Source: Lottia gigantea
Taxonomy: Eukaryota; Mollusca; Gastropoda; Lottiidae
Direction: 5' to 3'
Length of the DNA: 64,000 bases
Assembly (NCBI RefSeq): GCF_000327385.1
Contig: NW_008709421.1
Location: 726,050 to 790,049 of the forward strand
Shown piece by piece: positions 45,914 through 64,000 of this stretch. Position 1 is the first letter of the stretch, and each line of letters starts with the position of its first letter. Both the position numbers and the translations under genes were made by a program. Below the pieces are notes generated by a model that was not told the DNA's origin, made no database searches, and was given only the letters and a program-made list of their open reading frames with translations.

Positions 45914-46213
45914 TCAAAGGGATTGCTAACAGGTTTTCAAAATTTATTATGCATATCGGGAACACTGATAGCATTAATTTGCCCCATTCCAATTTTCAGT
46001 CAGGTATCTGTGGTTCCAGCAATTCCACTAAAACTAGAAGTATCACTAATTGCGAAAGCCTTATTTGTGATAAAGCATACTCTGCGATTAATTCTTTTGA
46101 GTGGAATTGCAGGAACTACAGATATCTGATTGAAAATTGGAATGGTGAAAATTGATGCTATCAGTGTCCCATATAGACATAAATTATAAAAACCTCTTTA
46201 CAATCCCTTAAAA
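45914..46213. mobile_element. MITE family 2, complete palindromic copy
   Basis: The ends are inverted: AAGGGATTG on the left and CCTCTTTACAATCCCTTAA on the right. Inside, ACTGATAGCATTAATTTG is mirrored by CAAAATTGATGCTATCAGT-like sequence, and TCTGTGGTTCCAGCAATTCC by GGAATTGCAGGAACTACAGA. Length is about 300 bp. Confidence 0.75.
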
Positions 46214-47789
46214 CATTTGGATTAACACAGCCATAGGCACAATCTATCATACAGGCACATTCTATATCATCATTCACAAAAACAGCCATTTTGAAACAAG
46301 CAAATATGATGCCATTCTTCAAAATAATAAGTTTTTAAATCAATTTACATTTCAATTAGTTATCTTATTATTTGTCATACCAGCTGATAGAACTTAATCA
46401 CATCATATTAATGAAAATAGTTCATCTTTCATTAACTGGCTTAAATAAAACATTTAAATGCGATATCAGCCATGAAGATATTTAATAATTACAGTAAAAT
46501 TGATTTTATTGCAGACAAACATTAAATCAGTAGACCAAACGTCTTAAGGCCCAGCACTGAAACATAACTGACAAAAACTTTCTTCAAATATTACTAATGC
46601 CCATTGAACTAGATAGAACTAGAATTAAAATAAATATACATGTAATTTATATGAACATAAATAAATAAAAACTGAGCTAGGTTTGCATAGAACCAAACAT
46701 CTTCTATGTTATTTCGTTATTTTCAATAACATTTTATCTAATTTTACCAAGCTGGGTGGGTCCAAGCTAAATTTCTAGTTCTAATTCATCTTTTTATGAA
46801 AGAATGTTATATTGAGCTATATTTTCAAGTATTCATACAAGAAACTAAAAAATATGATAAAATATCTAAATTTATACAGTGTCTTTAAAATGTACTTTTA
46901 AAGGTGTGTTTACCTAAATACAATATACAAGAACTTTGTCAGAATTATAATTACAAAATGTTGTGCAAACAAATTCAATGGAATAATTTGAAGCTCCTTT
47001 AGTGCAACACAACTAGTTAACACAGCTAAACTAACAGCAATTTTCTTCTGTTAGTATATTACTATACCTGACAATTATTTTAAAGTTAGAAATCTTATAA
47101 ATACAGCTATATACAGAATATATAAAACCTGGAACATGAATAATATCTCCATAGATAAGAAAATTTAGAACCACACCACATTTTATTTTAAAATTCATAT
47201 ACATGAACAATATTTTGACCCTTTGTACATAGGTTGTAAGAATTCTGAAATTCACCCATATGTATCACTTTTAACAAGAATATGCAACATATAGTATATT
47301 TCCGATTAAATAAAAAGTCACTGGAAGAAATGTTAGCTTCCTCATGCAGATAACACCAATGCGATGTGGTATTGGTATGTAAAATTGTTGTCAAATCTCC
47401 TTATTCATTTAAAACAAAATTTAAACCAATCCTATGTTGAATTTTAAACTTGAAAAGTGATACAGATGGCTCAATTAAACACATATTAAAACTAGAGTAC
47501 CCAGTAATATATCATGTAATAAAATGTAAATGCTAAACTTACATCAGTGAAAATGGTTAATATAAGGAAATTTTACAATTTACAACAAAGTTGGCTTAAC
47601 CTGGTTAAATTATTTTAAATTGTGTGCTGCCATTTTATATACATTAAAGATTACACTAATTTTGAGCTAATTAAAAAAGGAGGAAAAAAATTGAAATCTT
47701 TTCAAGCTCATTTTGGAAAATGTCTTCTTATGTTCAGCCAAATCTTTTCAAATTCCTTTGACAGAAAGTTATAAGAATAAAACAATAAT

Positions 47790-47935
47790 AACGTTAATAT
47801 TCCAATTTTCAATCTGACGTCTGTAGTTCCTGCAATTCGATTCAACACTAAGTGTTTGATGACGTCACTAATTGCAAAGGGCCTTATGTGATAAGGCATA
47901 TTTTGCAATTAGTGACATATCATTCATATTCGTGG
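47790..47935. mobile_element. MITE family 2, core fragment
   Basis: It contains AATTTTCAATCTGACGTCTG, GTTCCTGCAATTCGATTC and the central TGACGTCACTAATTGC palindromic part of family 2, without outer ends. Confidence 0.6.
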
Positions 47936-49459
47936 GTTCCAATTTTTTTCTAATTCATGTAGCTTGTCAATGAAAAGATCTAACTTTGATAATATGAATC
48001 ACAGTTCTTCTGCTAAATTAAAATATATTAGAAGTATCTTAAAATTGTTCAAACCGGAGCAATAAGTAGTTAACAATATTTGACTAAAGTTAAAGCAACT
48101 TAACTATCAACTGTTTTTCGAGCCTGTTTTTTTTTTTTAGTTGTCTCAAAGTGACTGCTTAAACTTAAGCTGTCTTAACTTGCACCTACTTCAGAGGTGG
48201 CTTTAAACCTGGCTTGAATAGTTAAACCAGCTTAGTTTTGCCATCTGAAAGCTAACATTAAGCAGATTATGTCATGTCTGCACTTACGCAATTGTTAAAA
48301 TAAATTTCCACCATTATTATCCGTGTGATAATGCACATGCATAATGGTATTATGATCTCTGAACTTTCCGATAACTTTCCTAGGTAATATCAAAGCTGGC
48401 TTAACTTTTATGTCTGTTTGAACGCTAAACAAAAAACAGTAAACCAGGCTTACGCTGCCTTAACTTTACTCATCTGAACGCACTACAGGTAAATAATATT
48501 GATATCACAGCAAGAGAGATAAACAAGGAAAAAAAACCATGTAGTTAATAAACTATAGGGTATATATACATTGAGGTGTTTTCTTTTTTTTTTAAATCAG
48601 ATAATAAACCTTTTTTTTAGATGTACAGTTAACTCTTTCAATACCAGCCAAACAATGACATGATTTACATACAACATTTTGAAAGAGTAGAGTAACCTTA
48701 TATATCAGAAAATATGAAGCAATTAAACAGAGACATGTTGATATCTGGTTAATTGATTTGTTTCTTATTGTAATAAATTACATGTTATTAATTGCATAAG
48801 AAACACTGTGCATTGGAACAATGAGTTTTTGTTGGAAAAAGTTGTCCATTTAATTAAGTAAGTCATGTATTATATTATGTTCTATTTTATAAGATGTAAT
48901 ATAGAAGTGCAATAAAACAGGGCAATATGTCTATGTTTTGTTGGAATTTTTGGGGGGGTGGGGAATTTTAAGACTACTGACTAGCAGTTTAATTCTGACT
49001 TCTACCCTGATCATTTTAAAACATTCACAAGAAAATCTACTACTCTTTGGACAAACATTACGACTAAAAAAAAAATCTAAAACTCAAATAAAAAGACACT
49101 CCCAAGATTCACATTTTTACATTTTGGTTAATCCTGTCTACTAAACAAAATTATGCAAAAATATTAAATATTAATACTTTTTTTCTGTTGTTACATCTAG
49201 TTGGCAAATTTATAACACAAAAAAAATTTAAAAAATCTTTAAAATATATATTAAATCTTTACTTTGTTGACCATGCAAGTATTATTTGGGTCTTACCGAT
49301 ATTTCACTATATATCTGAATAACTACTATGAACGATCACACTTCTTACATATCCCATAATATTAAATATATACAATGGCCTGAGATTGGCTGCTTTTTTT
49401 TAAATATATAAAATCTAGATGTTGATTGGTCCAAGATGTAGCCAATCAGAGATCAAACA

Positions 49460-63468
<14,009 letters not shown>

Positions 63469-64000
63469 CTGAAATAGATAACAATTTACATTATAAAGTG
63501 TTCAATACTTCAATTGTAGAGCAATACAGATAAAAATTTGCACAAAAATCAAACGAGTTATAAATATTATGATCATACCCATCTTTACCATCAACATTCA
63601 TCAAATCAGATGACAACTATAGTTTATCATTTTGTGTCCACAAATTCAAGATCTTTATCCAGATTGGACTAAAATGAAACTTTTCCCCCCCGAGTCCATA
63701 TATGCATACCAAATTGAATAAAACTTGATCAAAACTCTAGTTGCTATTGTATTAAGTAACCAATTTTGACGTCAGGGCAGTAACTCAAAAATCTTTCAGC
63801 AAACATAACTGTCATTTGGACTCACTGCACTAAAACATTTTATGCAAATGATTGTATTTGTATATGAATGTAGTCCAGGCTATTTTTTGGGGGTTTTTGC
63901 ATGCCTTTTTGGGGTAATTTTTGGTCTAGATTAGGAATTTGATGTCTGAAATTGCATTATCTTCAAGATTTGGTGAGATGAAGAGAAACCCAAAGGGGAA
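63469..64000 (-). other. PHAF1 intron running off the right edge
   Basis: No coding signal seen; the missing N-terminal exon or exons lie beyond the window. Confidence 0.6.

Larger units (their letters stand above)
45081..49459. other. Spacer / PHAF1 3' UTR region between convergent AKTIP and PHAF1
   Basis: AT-rich, without coding signal. It holds MITE family 2 copies at 45,914-46,213 and 47,790-47,935. How much is PHAF1 3' UTR cannot be decided; a - strand AATAAA near 45,148 is one possible distal signal. Confidence 0.5.

Noticed and set aside
45856-46155. + strand open frames of 99 and 68 residues
   Set aside because: They lie inside a palindromic MITE copy.

Overview
This is an AT-rich window from an animal nuclear genome. 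The genes are split into many short exons with GT-AG introns, and the introns and spacers carry SINE fragments, short MITE-like elements and tandem arrays. All four genes are bilaterian orthologues that can be aligned from memory with their human counterparts. The intron style and repeat content suggest a lophotrochozoan invertebrate, perhaps a mollusc. That placement is inference. No bacterial gene, virus-like element, CRISPR array or bona fide tRNA/rRNA gene was seen.

Layout. (1) About 1-29,400, + strand: an RGS12/RGS14 (loco-type) G-protein signalling scaffold. It has an N-terminal extension exon, then PDZ, PTB, RGS, two Ras-binding domains and a GoLoco motif, in 13 exons that join in one frame. 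A separate coding first exon at 22,656 could start a short isoform lacking PDZ and PTB. (2) 31,019-35,004, - strand: C2orf42, 8 coding exons, 598 residues, convergent with RGS12. (3) 38,888-43,081, + strand: AKTIP (Fused toes, an inactive E2-like UEV protein), 9 exons, 280 residues, divergent from C2orf42 across 3.9 kb. (4) 49,460-63,468, - strand: PHAF1 (C16orf70, autophagy), 12 exons encoding the C-terminal 368 residues. Its first exon or exons lie beyond the right edge. AKTIP and PHAF1 converge on a 6.4 kb repeat-rich spacer. The genes have no obvious shared pathway; this is ordinary animal gene neighbourhood.

The most unusual structure is in the RGS12 introns. A satellite array of 150-bp monomers (14,241-15,140, followed by about 110-bp relatives) is mirrored in reverse-complement order and orientation at 19,815-21,138. 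The two arrays flank a single 105-nt in-frame exon (19,528-19,632). The pre-mRNA should be able to form a very long hairpin with that exon in the loop, a layout known to favour circular RNA, exon skipping and RNA editing.

The other repeats are two families of TTAA-flanked MITE-like elements (one internally palindromic), a third AAAGGGG-headed family, several tRNA-derived SINE pieces, four minisatellites and one CATT microsatellite that runs straight into a splice acceptor.
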